Shown here: one piece after another, positions 12,590-27,718 of the stretch
Position numbering within the stretch: position 1 is the first letter of the stretch
Layout of the letters: each line of letters begins with the position of its first letter
Assembly (NCBI RefSeq): GCF_036320965.1
Contig: NC_092287.1
Coordinates: forward strand, 15,016,989 to 15,080,988
Reading direction: 5' to 3'
Source of the DNA: Panulirus ornatus
Lineage: Eukaryota; Arthropoda; Malacostraca; Decapoda; Palinuridae
DNA length: 64,000 nt
Translations under genes and position numbers: made by a program
Notes under the pieces: generated by a model
The model's database searches: none
What the model was told of the DNA's origin: nothing
What the model saw: only the letters and a program-made list of their open reading frames with translations

Positions 12590-12720
12590 TCCATCATTAC
12601 ACTTGTACCTCCATTAGGATCTAAGTACCTCTATCATTACTCTGATACTTCCCTCATGATCCAAGTACCTCTATCATGATCAAAGATCATTACTGTGGTA
12701 CCTCCATTTTTATCGGTGTA

Positions 12721-15700
12721 CCTGCATGATGATCGATGTACCTCCATCATGATCCAAGTTTCTCCATCATTACTGTGGTACTTCCATGAAGTTACAAGTA
12801 CTTCCATCATGTTCGGAGTACACCTATGATTCATGTACCTTCATCACGATCCAAGTACCTCCATTATTAATGTGGTATTTCCATCATGATTCAAGTACCT
12901 CAGTCATGATACAAGTACATCCATCATTACTGTGGTACCTCCACCATGATCCAAATACCTCCATAATTGCACTTCTACCTCCATCATTATTCAAGTACTT
13001 TCATCATTGCTGACGTACTTCCATCATGATCCAAGTACCTCAATCATTACTGCGGTACTGTCATAATGATCCACGTGCTTCCATCATTACTGTGGTTTTT
13101 CCATCATGATGCAAGTACCTCGATCATTACTGTGGGACTTCTAACATTTTTCAAGTAACTCCAAAATTACTGTGGTTTTTCCATCTTGATTCTATTAGAT
13201 CTATCATTACTGCGATACCTCTATCATGATCCAGTTCCTTCCATCTTTACTGTGGTACCTCCATCATGATCAAAGTGCCTCTATCATGACCCAAGTACCT
13301 CAAATATCATTTAAGTAACTCCATCATTTCTCTGGTACCACCATCATGATCCAAGTACCTCAATCATGACTCAAGTAACTCCATCATTTCTGTGGGACCT
13401 CCATCATGATCCAATTACCTAAATCATTAAACTTGTACCTTAATGATACCTCCATCATCAGGTACCTAATGGTACCTCCATAATGAACAAAGGATATCCA
13501 TCATCACATTTGTACCTCCATCATGATCCAAGTACCTCCATCATTACTGTGGTATCTCCATCATGATCCAAGTACCTCAATCCTTACACTTGTACCTTCA
13601 TCATTCAAGTACTTCCATAATTACTGTGGTACCTCTATCATGATCAAAGTACATCCATGACTACATTTGTACCTCCATCATGATCCAAGTACCTCCATCA
13701 TTACTGTGGTACCTCCATCATGATCCAAGTACCTCCATCACTATTGTGGTATTTCTTTCATGATCCAAGTACGTCAATCATTACTGTGGTAATTCCATCA
13801 TGATCTAATTATCTCCATCATTTTTGTGGTACCTCCATCATGATCTAGGTACCTCAATCATTTACTATAGTACTTCCATCAAGATCTATTACTGTGCTAC
13901 CTCCTTCATGAACCAAGTACCTCCATCATTAATATGTTACTTCCATCATGACCGAAGTACCTCCCTTATTACACTTGTACCTCCATTATTATCCAAGTAC
14001 GTATATCATTACTGTGGTACTTCACATCATTATCCAAGAATCTCCATCGTGATCGAGGTACCTCCATCACGATCAAATAACCTCCATCATTACTGTCATA
14101 CATCCATCATGATGATAGTAGGTCCATCATGGTCCAAGTACCTAAATCATGATTCAAGTACCTTCATCATTACTCTGGTACCTCCATCTTGATCAAAGAA
14201 CCTCTATCATTACTGAGGTACCTCCATCATGATCAAAGTACCTCCATCATGATTCAAGTACCTCAATCATGATTCAAGTACCTCCATCAATACTGTGGTA
14301 CCTCCATCATGATCCAAGTACCTCATTTATGATTCAGATACCTCCATCATTACTGTGGTACCTCCATCATGATATAAGTAATTCCATCATTACTGTAGTA
14401 CTTCCATCATGATCCAAGTACCTCCATCATTACTGTGCTACTTCCATCATTATCCAAGTACTTCTATCATGATCCAAGTACCTCCAAGAACATCCATCCT
14501 TACTGTGGTACTTCCATCACGATCGAAGTAACTCCAGTAATACAATTGTAGCTCCATCATGTATCAAAGAACCTCCATCATTTCTGCTGTACTTCCATTA
14601 CGATCGAAGTACCTCCATTATTACAATTGTACCTCCATTATGATCTAAGTACTTCCATCATTAATGTGGTACTTTACATCATTTTCCAAGAACCTCCATC
14701 ATGGTCCAATTACCTCCATCATGATCGAAGTACCTCCGTCATTACTGCGGTTACTCCATCATGATCCAAGTACCTCCGTCATTACTGTTGTACCTCCAAA
14801 ATGACCAAGTACCTCCATCATTACTGTAGTACTCCATCATTTCCCAAGTACTTCCATCTTGATCCAAGTACGTCCATTATGATCAAAGATCCTCCATCAT
14901 TAGTGTGGTACTTCCATCACGATCGAAGTACCTTCATTATCAAACATGTACCTCTATCATGAACCAAGTAACTCCGTCATTCCTGTGGTAATCCACATCA
15001 TTATCGAAGTACCTCCATCATTGATAAAGTACCTCCATCATGATCAAAGAACCCCCATCATTACTGTGGTACCTCATTCATGATCAAAATACCTCCATCA
15101 TGATCCAAGTACCTCAATCATGATTCAAGTACCTCCATCATTACTGTGGTACCTCCATCATTATCAAAGTACTTCCGTCATTACTGTGGCACCTCCATCA
15201 TAATTCAGGTACCTCGATTATTACTGTCGTAATTCCATTATTATCCAAGTACCTCCATCATTAATGTGGTACTTCCATCATGATTGAAGTACCTCCAATA
15301 TTACATTTGCATCTCCATCATTATTCAAGTACCTTTCTCGTTAATTGTGGTATTTCACATTATCATCAAACAACCTCCATCATGATCGAAGTACCTCCAT
15401 CATGATCAAAGAACCTCCATCATTACTGTCGTACCTACATTATGATGATAATACGCCCATCATGATCCAAGTACCTCAATCATGATTCAAGTACCTCCAT
15501 GATTACTGTGGTACCTCCATTATGATCCAAGTACCTCAATCATGATTCAAGTACCTCCGTCATTACTCTGGTACCTCCATCTTGATCAAAGAAACTCCAT
15601 CATTTCTGTGGTACCTCCATCATGATCAAAGTACCTCCATCATGATCTAAGTATCTCAATCAAGATTCAAATACCTGCACCACTACTGGGGTGCCTCCAT

Positions 15701-16849
15701 TATGATCCATGTACCTTAATCATTACAATTTTACCTTCATTATTGAAGTACCTCCTTCATTACATTGGTACGTCCATCATGATCAAAGCACATCCATCAT
15801 TACACTTGTACTTACATTATGATCGAGGTGCCTCCATCATTACTCTGGTACCTCCATCATTACTGTGGTACCTCCATCATGATCCAGGTACCTCAATCAA
15901 GATTCAAATACCTCTATCAATACCGGGGTGCCTCCATCATGATCCAAGTACCTCAATCATTGCAATTGTACCTTCATGATTCAAGTACTTCCTTCATTAC
16001 ATTGGTACCTCCATCATGATCAAAGTACATCCATCATTACACTTGTACTTCCATCATGATCCAAGTGCCTCCATCATTACTCTGGTACCTCCATCACAAT
16101 CCAAGTACCTTTATCAATAGTGTAGGACTTGCATCATGATGCAAGTACCTTCATCACTATTATGGTACCTCCTTCATGATCCAAATACATCAATCATTAA
16201 TGTGGTACTTTCATCATGATCGAAGTGCCTCCGTCATGATCCAGGTACCTCCATCATTTACTGTAGTACTTCGATCATGATCCAAGTACTTCCATCATTA
16301 CTCTGGTATCTCCTTCATGATCCAAGTACCTCTATCATTAAAGTGGTAATTCCATCATCATCGAAGTACCTCCATTATTTCACTTGTACCTCCATTATGA
16401 TCCAAGTTCCTGTATCATTACTGTGGTACTTCACATCATTATTCAAGTACCTGCATAATGATCGAAGTACCTCCATCATGATCAAAGAACCTCCATCATT
16501 ACTGCCATACCTCTATCTTGATGATAGTACGCCCATCACGATTGAAGTACCTCGATAATTACTGTGGTACCTCCATCATGATCAAAGTACCTCCATCATT
16601 ATTGTGGTACCTCCATCATATTCCAGGTATCTCCATTATTACGATGTTACTTCCATTATGATCCAAGTACCTCCATCATAAACCAATTACCTCCACTATT
16701 ACTCTGTTTTCTCCATCCTCATCCAAGTACCTCCATCATTAGACTTGTACCTCAATCATGATCCAAGTACCTCCAGCATTACTGTGGTACTTCCATTATG
16801 ATCAAAGATTCTCCATCATTACTGTGACACCTCCATTTTTATCGTTATA
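12721..16849 (+). repeat. HOR unit H1 (4,129 bp, full form)
   Basis: Marker CCTGCATGATGATCGATG (12721), then TTCGGAGTACACC (about 12814), TGCGGTACTGTCATAATG (13051), AAGATCTATTACTG (13881) and a single ATTACATTTGCATCTCC/TTTCTCG block near 15336. It closes with CATTAGACTTG and CCAGCATTACTG near 16740-16775. A local scrambling at 13440-13490 (CCATCATCAGGTACCTAATGG) interrupts the monomer phase. Confidence 0.75.
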
Positions 16850-19800
16850 CCTGTATGATGATCGATTTACTTGCTTTATGATCCAAGTATCTCCATCATT
16901 ACTGTGGTACTTCCATCATGATACAAGTACTTCCATCATGTTCGGAGTACATCTATGATCCATTTACCTTCATCACATTCCAAGTATTTCCATTATTAAT
17001 ATGGTATTTCCATCATGATCCAAGTACCTCAACCATGATACAAGTACATCCATCATTACTGTGGTACCTCCATCATGATCCAAATACCTCCATAATTACA
17101 CTTCTACCTCCATCATTATTCAAGTACCTTCATCATTCTTAACGTACTTCCATCATGATCGAAGTACCTTAATCATTACTGCGGTGCCGCCATAATGATC
17201 CACGTACTTCCATCATTACTGTGGTTCTTCCATCGTGGTACAAGTACCTTGATCATTACTGTGGTACTTCTAACATGTTCCAAGTACCTCCAAGATTACT
17301 GTGGTACTTCCATCTTGATCCTATTACCTCTATCATTACTGCGGTACCTCTATCATGATACAGGTACTTCCATCTTTACTGTGGTACCTCCATCATGATC
17401 AAAGTGCCTTTATCATGATCCAAGTACCTCAATCATGATTTAAGTGCCTCCATCATTCCTGTGGTACCTCCATCACAATCCAAGTACCTCAATCATAATT
17501 CAAGTACCTCCATCATTTCTGTGGGACCTCCATCATGATCCAATTACCTAAATCATTACACTGGGTACCTTAATGATTCAAGTACCTCCATCATTACTGT
17601 GGTACCTCCATCATGAACAAAGTATATCCATTATCACTTTTGTACCTCCATCATGATCCAAATACCTCCATCATTACTGTGGTACCTCCATCATGATCCA
17701 AGTACCTCAATCATTACACTTGTACCTTCATGATTCAAGTACTACCATAATTACTGTGGTACCTCTATCATGATCAAAGTACATCCATCATTACATTTGT
17801 ACCTCCATCATGATGCAAGTGCCTCCATCATTACTGTGGTACCTCCATCATGATCGAAGTACCTCCATCATTATTGCGGTACCTCCTTCATGATCCAAGT
17901 ACGTCAATCATTACTGTGGGAATTCCATCATGATCCAAGTATCTCCATCATTTTTGTGGTACCTCCATCATGATCCAGGTACCTTAATCATTTACTATAA
18001 TACTCCCATCAAGATCTATTACTGTTTTACCTCCTTCATGAACCAAGTACCTCCTTCATTAATATGTTACTTCATCATGATCAAAGTACCTCCATTATTA
18101 CACTTGTACCTCCTTTATTATCCAAGTACCTCTATCATTACTGTAGTACATCACATCATTATCCAAAACTCTCCATCATGATCGAAGTTCATCCATCATG
18201 TTCAAATAACCTTCATCATTACTGTCATACATCCATCGTGATGGTAGTAGGTCCATCATGATCCAAGTACCTCAATCATGATTCAAGTACTTCCATCATT
18301 ACTCTGGTACCTCCATCTTGATCAAAGAACCTCTATCATTACTGTGGTACCTCCATCATGATCAAAGTACCTCCATCATGATTCAAGTACCTCAATCATG
18401 ATTCAAATACCTCCATCATTACTGTGGTACCTTCATTATGATCTAATTAATTCCATCACTACTGTAGTACTTTCATCATGATCAAAGAACATCCATTATT
18501 ACTCTAGTACTTCCATCACGATCGAAGTACCTCCATTATTACAATTGTAGCTCCATCATGATCAAATAACCTCCATCATTACTGTGGTGCTTCCATCACG
18601 ATCGAAGTACCTCCATTATTACAATTGTACCTCCATTATGATCCAAGCACTTCCCCCATTAATGTGGCACTTTACATCATTATCCAAGTACCTCCATCAT
18701 GGCCCAAGTCCCTCCATCATGATGGAAGTACCTCCATCATTACTGTGGTTACTCCATCATGATCCAAGTACCTCCGTCATTACTGTAGTACCTCCTACAT
18801 GACCAAGTACCTCCATCTTTACTGTAGTACTCCATCATTTTCCAAGTACTTCCATCATGATCGAAGTACCTCAATTATGATCAAAGATCCTCAATCATTA
18901 GTGTGGTACTTCCATCACGATCGAAGTACCTCCATTATGAAACATGTACCTCTATCATGAACCAAGTAACTCCATCAATACTGTGATACTCCACATCATT
19001 ACCGAAGTACCTCCATCTTTATCCAATTACCTCCATCATGATCAAGGAGCCCCCATCATTACTGTGGTACCTCAATCATGATCAAAGTACCTCCATCATG
19101 ATCCAAATACCTCAATTATGATTCAAGTACCTCCATCATTACTGTGGTACCTCCATCATGATCCAGGTACCTCAATCAAGATTCAAATACCTCCATCATT
19201 ACTGTGGTACTTCCATCATGATCCAAGTAACTCAAACATTACAATTGTACCTTCATTATTCAAGTACCTCCATCATCACTGTGGTACCTCCATCATGATC
19301 AAAGTACATCCATCATTACAGTTGTTCTTTCATTATGATCCAAGTGCCTCCAGCATTACCCTGGTACCTCCATAACGATCCAAGAACCTCTATCATTACA
19401 GTAGTACTTGCATCATGATGCAAGTACCTCCATCTTTGTTGTGGTACCTCCTTCATGATCCAAATACGTCAATCATTACTGTGGTACTTCCATCATGATC
19501 GAAGTGCCTCCGTCATGGACCAAGTACCTCCATCATTTACTGTAGTACTTCGATCATGATCCAAGTACTTCCATCATTACTCTGGTATCTCCTTCATGAT
19601 CCAAGTACCTCTATCATTAAAGTGGTACTTTCATCATCATCGAAACACCTCCATTATTTCACTTGTACCTCCATCATGAACGAAGTTCCTGTATCATTAC
19701 TGTGGTACCTCACATCATTATCCAAATACCTCCATCATGATCGAAGTACCTTCATCATCACTGCCGTACCTTTATCTTGATGATAGTACGTCCATCATGA

Positions 19801-20201
19801 TTAAAGTACCTCCATAATTACTGTGGTACCTCCATCATGATCAAAGTACCTCCATCATTACTGTGGTACCTCCATCATAACCCAGGTACCTCCATTATTA
19901 ATGTGGTACTTCCATTATGATCCAAGTACCTCCATCATAATCCAATTGCCTCCAATATAACTGTGTTTCCTCCATCCTCATCCAAGTACCTCCATCTTTA
20001 GGCTTGTACCTCAATCATGATCCAAGTACCTCCAGCATTACTGTGGTACTTCCATCATGATCGAAGTATCTCCATCATTACACTTGTACCTCCATTAGGA
20101 TCTAAGTACCTCTATCATTACACTGATTCTTCCATCATGATCCAAGTACCTGTATCATGATCAAAGATCATTACTGTGGTACCTCCATTTTCATCGGTGT
20201 A
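16850..20201 (+). repeat. HOR unit H2 (3,352 bp, middle form)
   Basis: Starts at CCTGTATGATGATCG. TGCGGTGCCGCCATAATG is at 17180 and AAGATCTATTACTG at 18011. It keeps the CTTGCATCATGATGCAAG and CATTAAAGTGGTAC segments (near 19400-19620) but lacks the CTCTCG doublet, which explains why it is shorter than the full form. Confidence 0.75.
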
Positions 20202-23200
20202 CCTGCATGATGATCGGTATACCTCCATCATGATCCAAGTTTCTCCATCATTACTGTGGTACTTCCATCAAGATACAAGTACTTCCATCATGTTCGGAGT
20301 ACACCTATGATTCATGTACTTTCATCACGATCCATGTACCTCCATTATTAATGTGGTATTTCCATCATGATTCAAGTACCTCAATCATGATACAAGTACA
20401 TCCATCATTACTGTGGTCCCTCCATCATGATCCAAATACCTCCATAATTGCACTTCTACCTCCATCATAATTCAAGTATCTTCATCATTGCTGACGTACT
20501 TCCATCATGATCCAAGTACCTCAATCATTACTGCGGTGCCGCCATAATGATCCAAGTGCTTCCATCAATACTGTGGTTTTTCCATCATGATACAAGTACC
20601 TTCGATCATTACTGTGGTACTTCTAACATTTTCCAAGTAACTCCAAAATTACTGTGGTACTTCCATCTTGATCCTATTACCTCTATCATTACTGCGGTAC
20701 CTCTATTATGAACCAGTTACTTCCATCTTTACTGTGGTATCTCCATCATGATCAAAGTGCCTCTATCATGACCCAAGTACCTCAATTATCATTAAAGTAC
20801 CTCCATCATTACTGTGGTACCACCATCATGATCCAAGTAACTCAATCATGATTCAAGTAACTTCATCATTTCTGTGGGACTTCCATCATGATCCAGTTAC
20901 CTAAATCATTACACTTGTACCTTAATGATTGAGGTACCTCCATCATTACTGTGGTACCTCCATCATGAACAAAGGATATCCATCATCACATTTGTACCTC
21001 CATCATGGTCCAAGTACCTCCATCATTACTGTGGTACCTCCATCATGACCCACGTACCTCCATCATTATTGTGGTACCTCCTTTATGATAAAAGTACGTC
21101 AATCATTTCTGTGGTAATTCCATCATGATCTAAGTATCTCCATCATTACTGTGATACCTCCATCATGATCCAGGTACCTCAATCATTTACTATAGTACTT
21201 CCATCAAGATCTATTACTGTGCTACTATTACTTCATGAACCAAGTACCTCCATCATTAATATGTCACTTCCATGATGATCGTAGTACCTCCATTATTACA
21301 TTTGTAACTCCATTATTATCCACGTACCTCTATCATTACTCTGGTACTTCACATCATTATCCAAGAACCTCCATCGTGATCGAAGTACCTCCATTATGAT
21401 CAAATAACCTCCATCATTACTGTCATACATCCATCATGTTGATACTAGGTCCATCATGGTCCAAGTACCTCAATCATGATTCAAGTACCTTCATCATATC
21501 TCTGGTACCTCCATCTTGATCAAAGAACCTCTATCATTACTGTGGTACCTCCATCATTATCAAAGTACCTCCATCATGATTCAAGTACCTCAATCATGAT
21601 TCAAGTACCTCCATCAATACAGTGGTACCTACATCATGATCCAAGTACCTCAATCATGATTCAAGTAACTCCATCATTTCTGTGGGACTTCCATCATGAT
21701 CCAATTACCTAAATCATTACACTTGTACCTTAATGAGTGAAGTACCTCCATCATTACTGTGGTACCTCCATTATGAACAAAGGATATCCATCATCACATT
21801 TGTACCTGCATCATGATTCAAGTACCTCCATCATTACTGTGGTATCTCCATCATGATCCAATTACCTCAGTCCTTACATTTGTGCCTTCATTATTCATCA
21901 TGGTCCAAGTACCTCCATCATTACTGTGGTACCTCCATCATGACCCACGTACCTCCATCATTATTGTGGTACCTCCTTTATGATAAAAGTACGTCAATCA
22001 TTTCTGTGGTAATTCCATCATGATCTAAGTATCTCCATCATTACTGTGATACCTCCATCATGATCCAGGTACCTCAATCATTTACTGTAATACTCCCATC
22101 AAGATCTATTACTGTGCTACCTCCTTCAAGAACCAAGTACCTCCATCATTAATATGTTACTTTCATCATGATCGTAGTGACTCCATTATTACATTTGTAC
22201 CTCCATTAGTATCCAAGTAACTCTATCATTACTCTTATCTCCATCGTCATCGAAGTACCTCCATCATGATCACATAACCTCCATCATTACTGTCATACAT
22301 CCATCATGTTGATACTAGGTCCATCATGGTCCAAGTACCTCAATCATGATTCAAGTACATTCATCATATCTCTGGTACCTCCATCTTGATCAAAGAACCT
22401 CTATCATTACTGTCGTACCTCCATCATGATCAAAGTTTTTCCATCATGATTCAAGTAAATCAATCATGATTCAAGTACCTCAATCATGATTCAAGTACCT
22501 CCATCAATACTGTCGTACCTCCATCATGATCCAAGTACCTCAATCATGATTCAGATACCTCCATCAATACTGTGGTACCTCCATCATGATCTAAGTAATT
22601 CCATCATTACTGTAGTATTTCCATCATGATCCAAGTACCTACATCATTACTGTGGTAGTTCCATCATTATCCAAGTACTTCAATCATGATCCAAGTACCT
22701 CCATCATTACTGTGGTACTTCCATCATTATCAAAGTACTTCTATAATGATCCAAGTACCTACATCTTGATCAAAGAACATCCATCCTAACTGTGGTACTT
22801 CCATCACGATCGAAGTACCTCCAGTATTACAATTGTAGCTCCATCATGTATCAAAGAATCTCCATCATTACTGCGGTACTTCCATCACGATCGAAGTACC
22901 TCCATTATTACAATTGTGCCTCCATTATGATCTAAGTACTTCCATCATTAATGTGGTACTTTACATCATTATCCAAGAACATCCATCATTGTCTAATTAC
23001 CTCCATCATGATCGAAGTACCTCCATCATTACTGTGGTTACTCCATCATGATCCAAGTACCTCCGTCATTACTGTTGTACTTCCAACATGATCAAGTACT
23101 TCCATAACTTACTGTAGTACTCCATCATTTTCCAAGTACTTCCACCATGATCCAAGTACCCCCATTATGATCAAAGATCCTCCATCAATTAGTGTGGTAC

Positions 23201-23873
23201 TTCCATCACGATCGAAGTACCTTCATTATTAAACATGTACCTCTATCATGAACCAAGTAACTCCATCATTACTGTGGTACTCCACATCATTATCGAAGTA
23301 CCTCTATCATTATCCAAGTACCTCCATCATGATCAAAGAGCCCCCATCATTACTGTGGTACCTCAATCATGATCAAAGTACCTCCATCATGATCCAAGTA
23401 CCTCAATCGTGATTGAAGTACCTCCATCATTACTGTGGTACCTCCATTATGATCCAAGAACCTAAGTCAGCATTCAAATACCTCCATAATTACTGTGGTA
23501 CCTCCATCATGATCAAAGTACCTCCATCATTACTGTGGTACCTCCATCATAACCCAGGTACCTCCATTATTACTGTGGTACTTCCATTATGATCCAAGTT
23601 CCTCCATCATAATCCAATTGCCTCCAATATAACTGTGTTTCCTCCATCCTCATCCAAGTACCTCCATCTTTAGGCTTGTACCTCAATCATGATCCAAGTA
23701 CCTCCAGAATTACTGCGGTACTTCCATCATGATCGAAGTATCTCCATCATTACACTTGTACCTCCATTAGGATCTAAGTACCTCTATCATTACACTGATA
23801 CTTCCATCATGATCCAAGTACCTCTATCATGATCAAAGATCATTACTGTGGTACCTCCATTTTTATCGGTGTA
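20202..23873 (+). repeat. HOR unit H3 (3,672 bp, middle form with 895-bp duplication)
   Basis: CCTGCATGATGATCGGTAT at 20202, TGCGGTGCCGCC at 20532. The AAGATCTATTACTG marker occurs twice, at 21206 and 22101, because of an internal 895-bp duplication. Without it the unit would be about 2.78 kb. Confidence 0.75.
21001..22790 (+). repeat. 895-bp tandem duplication inside H3
   Basis: CATCATGGTCCAAGTACCTC occurs at 21001 and 21896, and AAGATCTATT at 21206 and 22101, both 895 bp apart. Shared private variants such as TTTATGATAAAAGTACGTC and ATCATGTTGATACTAGGTCC follow in each copy. The copies differ by small indels (for example around 21230 and 22220) and the second copy grades into the rest of the unit, so the right boundary is approximate. 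Confidence 0.7.
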
Positions 23874-26863
23874 CCTGCATGATGATCGGTATACCTCCAT
23901 CATGATCCAAGTTTCTCCATCATTACTGTGGTACTTCCATCAAGATACAAGTACTTCCATCATGTTCGGAGTACATCTATGATTCATGTACCTTCATCAC
24001 GATCCAAGTACTTCCATTATTAATGTGGTATTTACATCATGATTCAAGTACCTCAATCATGATACAAGTACATCCATCATTACTGTGGTCCCTCCATCAT
24101 GATCCAAAGACCTCCATAATTGCACTTCTACCTCCATAATAATTCAAGTACCTTCATTATTGCTGACGTACTTCCATCATGATCCAAGTACCTCAATCAT
24201 TACTGCGGTGCCGCCATAATGATCCAAGTGCTTCCATCAATACTGTGGTTTTTCCATCATTATACAAGTACCGCGATCAATACTGTGGTACTTCTAACAT
24301 TTTCCAAGTAACTCCAAAATTACTGTGGTACTTCCTCTATCATTACTGCGGTACCTCTATCATGATCCAGTTACTTCCATCTTTACTGTGGTACCTCCAT
24401 CATGATCAAAGTGCCTCTATCATGACCCAAGTACCTCAGTTATCATTTAAGTACCTCCATCATTACTGTGGTACCACCATCATGATCCAAGTACCTTAAT
24501 CATGATTCAAGTAACTCCATCATTTCTGTGGGACTTCCATCATGATCCAATTACCTAAATCATTACACTTGTACCTTAAAGATTGAGGTACCTCCATCAT
24601 TACTGTGGTACCTCCATCATGAACAACTCCATCATTTCTGTGGGATTTCCATCATGATCCAATTACCTAAATCATTACGCTTGTACCTTAATGATTGAAG
24701 TACCTCCATCATTACTGTGGTACCTCCATCATGAACAAAGGATATCCATCATAACATTTGTACCTCCATCATGATCCAAGTACCTCCATCATTACTGTGG
24801 TATCTCCATCATGATCCAAGTACCTCAATCCTTACTCTTGTACCTTCATTATTCAAGTACTTCCATAATTACTGTGGTACCTCTATCATGATCAAAGTAC
24901 ATCCATCATTACATTTTTGTCTCCATCATGATCCAAGTACCTCCATCATTACTGTGGTACCTCCATCATGACCCACGTACCTCCATCATTATTGTGGTAC
25001 CTCCTTTATGATAAAAGTACGTCAATCATTACTGTGGTAATTCCATCATGATCTAAATATCTCCATCATTACTGTGATACCTCCATCATGATCTAGGTAC
25101 CTCAATCATTTACTATAGTACTTCCATCAAGATCTATTACTGTGCTACCTCCTTCATGAACCAAGTACCTTCATCATTAATATGTTACTTCCATCATGAT
25201 CGTAGTACCTCCATTATTACATTTGTACCTCCATTATTATCCAAGTACCTCTATCATTACTCTAGTACTTCATATCATTATCCAAGAATCTCCATCGTGA
25301 TCGAAGTACCTCCATCATGATCAAATAACCTCCACCATTACTGTCATACATCCATCATGTTGATACTAGGTCCATCATGGTCCAAGTACCTCAATCATGA
25401 TTCAAGTACCTTCATCATAACTCTGGTAGCTCCATCTTAATCAAAGAACCTCTATAATTACTGTGGTACCTCCATCATGATCAAAGTTTTTCCATCATGA
25501 TTCAAGTACCTCAATCATGATTCAAGTACCTCCATCAATACTGTGGTACCTCCATCATGATCCAAGTACCTCAATCTTGATTCAGATACCTCCATCAATA
25601 ATGTGGTACCTCCATCATGATCTAAGTAATTCCATCATTACTGTCGTATTCCCATCATGATCCAAGTACCTCCATCATTACTGTGGTACTTCCATCATTA
25701 TCCAAGTACTTCAATCATGATCCAAGTACCTCCATTATTACTGTGGTACTTCCATCATTATCCAAGTAATTCTATCACGATCCAAGTACCTACATCTTGA
25801 TCAAAGAACATCCATCCTTACTGTGGTACTTCCATCACGATCGAAGTACCTCCAGTATTACAATTGTAGCTCCATCGTGTATCAAAGAACCTCCATCATT
25901 ACTGCGGTACTTCCATCACGATCGAAGTACCTCCATTATTATAATTGTGCCTCCATTATGATCTAAGTACTTCCATCATTAATGTGGTACTTTACATCAT
26001 TATCCAAGAACCTCCATCATGGTCTAATTACCTCCAACATGATCGAAGTACATCTATCATTACTGTGGTTACTCCATCATGATCCAAGTACCTCCGTCAT
26101 TACTGTTGTACTTCCAACATGATGAAGTACTTCCATAACTTACTGTAGTACTCCATCATTTTCCAAGTACTTCCATCATGGTTCAAGTACCCCCATTATG
26201 ATCAAAGATCCTCCATCAATTAGTGTGGTATTCCATCACGATCGAAGTACCTCTATTATTAAACATGTACCTCTATCATGAACCAAGTAACTCCATCATT
26301 ACTGTGGTACTCCACATCATTATCGAAGTACCTCTATCATTATCCAAGTACCTCCATCATGATCAAAGAGCCCCCATCATTACTGTGGTATCTCAATCAT
26401 GATCAAAGTACCTCCATCATGATCCAAGTACCTCAATCGTGATTGAAGTACCTCCATCATTACTGTTGTACCTCCATTTTGATCCAAGAACCTCAGTCAT
26501 CATTCAAATACCTCCATAATTACTGTGGTACCTCCATCATAACACAGGTACCTCCATTATTACTGTGGTACTTCCATTATGATCCAAGTACCTCCATCAT
26601 AATCCAATTGCCTCAAATATAACTGTGTTTCCTCCATCCTCATCCAAGTACCTCCATCTTTAGGCTTGTACCTCAATCATGATCCAAGTACCTCCAGCAT
26701 TACTGTGGTACTTCCATCATGATCGAAGTATCTCCATCACTACACTTCAACCTCCATTAGGATTTAAGTACCTCTATCATTACACTGATACTTCCATCAA
26801 GATCCAAGTACCTCTATCATGATCAAAGATCATTACTGTGGTACCTCCATTTTTATCGGTGTA
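23874..26863 (+). repeat. HOR unit H4 (2,990 bp, middle form)
   Basis: CCTGCATGATGATCGGTAT at 23874, TGCGGTGCCGCC at 24204, AAGATCTATTACTG at 25129. It carries the 112-bp duplication (24513/24625) shared with H5. It lacks the CTCTCG doublet and the CATTAAAGTGG segment. Confidence 0.8.
24513..24736 (+). repeat. 112-bp tandem duplication in H4
   Basis: AACTCCATCATTTCTGTGGG starts at 24513 and again at 24625. The second copy has the private changes GGGATTTCC and ATTACGCTTG. The identical arrangement with the same private changes is found in H5 (27719/27831) but not in H3 or H6. Confidence 0.8.
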
Positions 26864-26910
26864 CCTGCATGATGATCGGTATACCTCCATCACGATCTAA
26901 GTTTCTCCAT

Positions 26911-27137
26911 CATTAATGTGGTACTCCACATCATTATCGAAGTACCTCTATCATTATCCAAGTACCTCCATCATGATCAAAGAGCCCCCATCATTACTGT
27001 GGTACCTCAATCATGATCAAAGTACCTCCATCATGATCCAAGTACCTCAATCGTGATTGAAGTACCTCCATCATTACTGTGGTACCTCCATTATGATCCA
27101 AGAACCTCAGTCATCATTCAAATACCTCCATAATTAC
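26911..27137 (+). repeat. ~225-bp copy of 26297-26523 inserted into H5
   Basis: TCCACATCATTATCGAAG at 26925 matches the same string at 26311, and CCTCCATAATTAC at 27125 matches 26511, a constant 614-bp offset through GAGCCCCCATCATTACTG and CCAAGAACCTCAGTCATC. The copy sits between the TCGGTATACCTCC marker and the TACAAGTACTTCCATCATG marker, which are normally about 80 bp apart. Confidence 0.75.
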
Positions 27138-27718
27138 AAGTACTTCCATCATGTTCGGAGTACATCTATGATTCATGTACCTTCATCACGATCCAAGTAC
27201 CTCCATTATTAATGTGGTATTTCCATCATGATTCAAGTACCTCAATCGTGATACAAGTACATCCATCTTTACTGTGGTACCTCTATCATGATCCAAATAC
27301 CTCCATAATTGCACTTCTACCTCTTTCATAATTCAAGTACCTTCATCATTGCTGACGTACTTCCATCATGATCCAAGTACCTCAATCATTACTGCGGTAC
27401 CGCCATAATGATCCAAGTGCTTCCATCAATACTGTGGTTTTTCCATCATTATACAAGTACCGCGATCATTACTGTGGTACTTCTAACATTTTCCAAGTAA
27501 CTCCAAAATTACTGTGGTACTTCCATCTTGATCCTATTACCTCTATCATTACTGCGGTACCTCTATCATGATCCAGTTACTTCCATCTTTACTGTGGTAC
27601 CTCCATCATGATCAAAGTGCCTCTATCATGACCCAAGTACCTCAGTTATCATTTAAGTACCTCCATCATTACTGTGGTACCACCATCATGATCCAAGTAC
27701 CTTAATCATGATTCAAGT

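Larger units (their letters stand above)
5598..12720 (+). repeat. HOR unit H0 (7,123 bp, full form plus internal tandem duplication)
   Basis: Runs from CCTGTATGATGATCG (5598) to the next such marker (12721). TGCGGTACCACCATAATG lies at 5922 and a TACTATAGTACTTCC variant near 6540. It contains a 2,559-bp tandem duplication (7472-12589). Removing one copy leaves 4,564 bp, almost the length of unit H7 (4,547 bp), so the underlying unit is the full form. Confidence 0.7.

Noticed and set aside
12637..12834. 65-codon open frame on the strand opposite to the array's usual open strand
   Set aside because: Antisense reading of the same monomers (motifs MMEV, DHD); no evidence beyond chance absence of stops.
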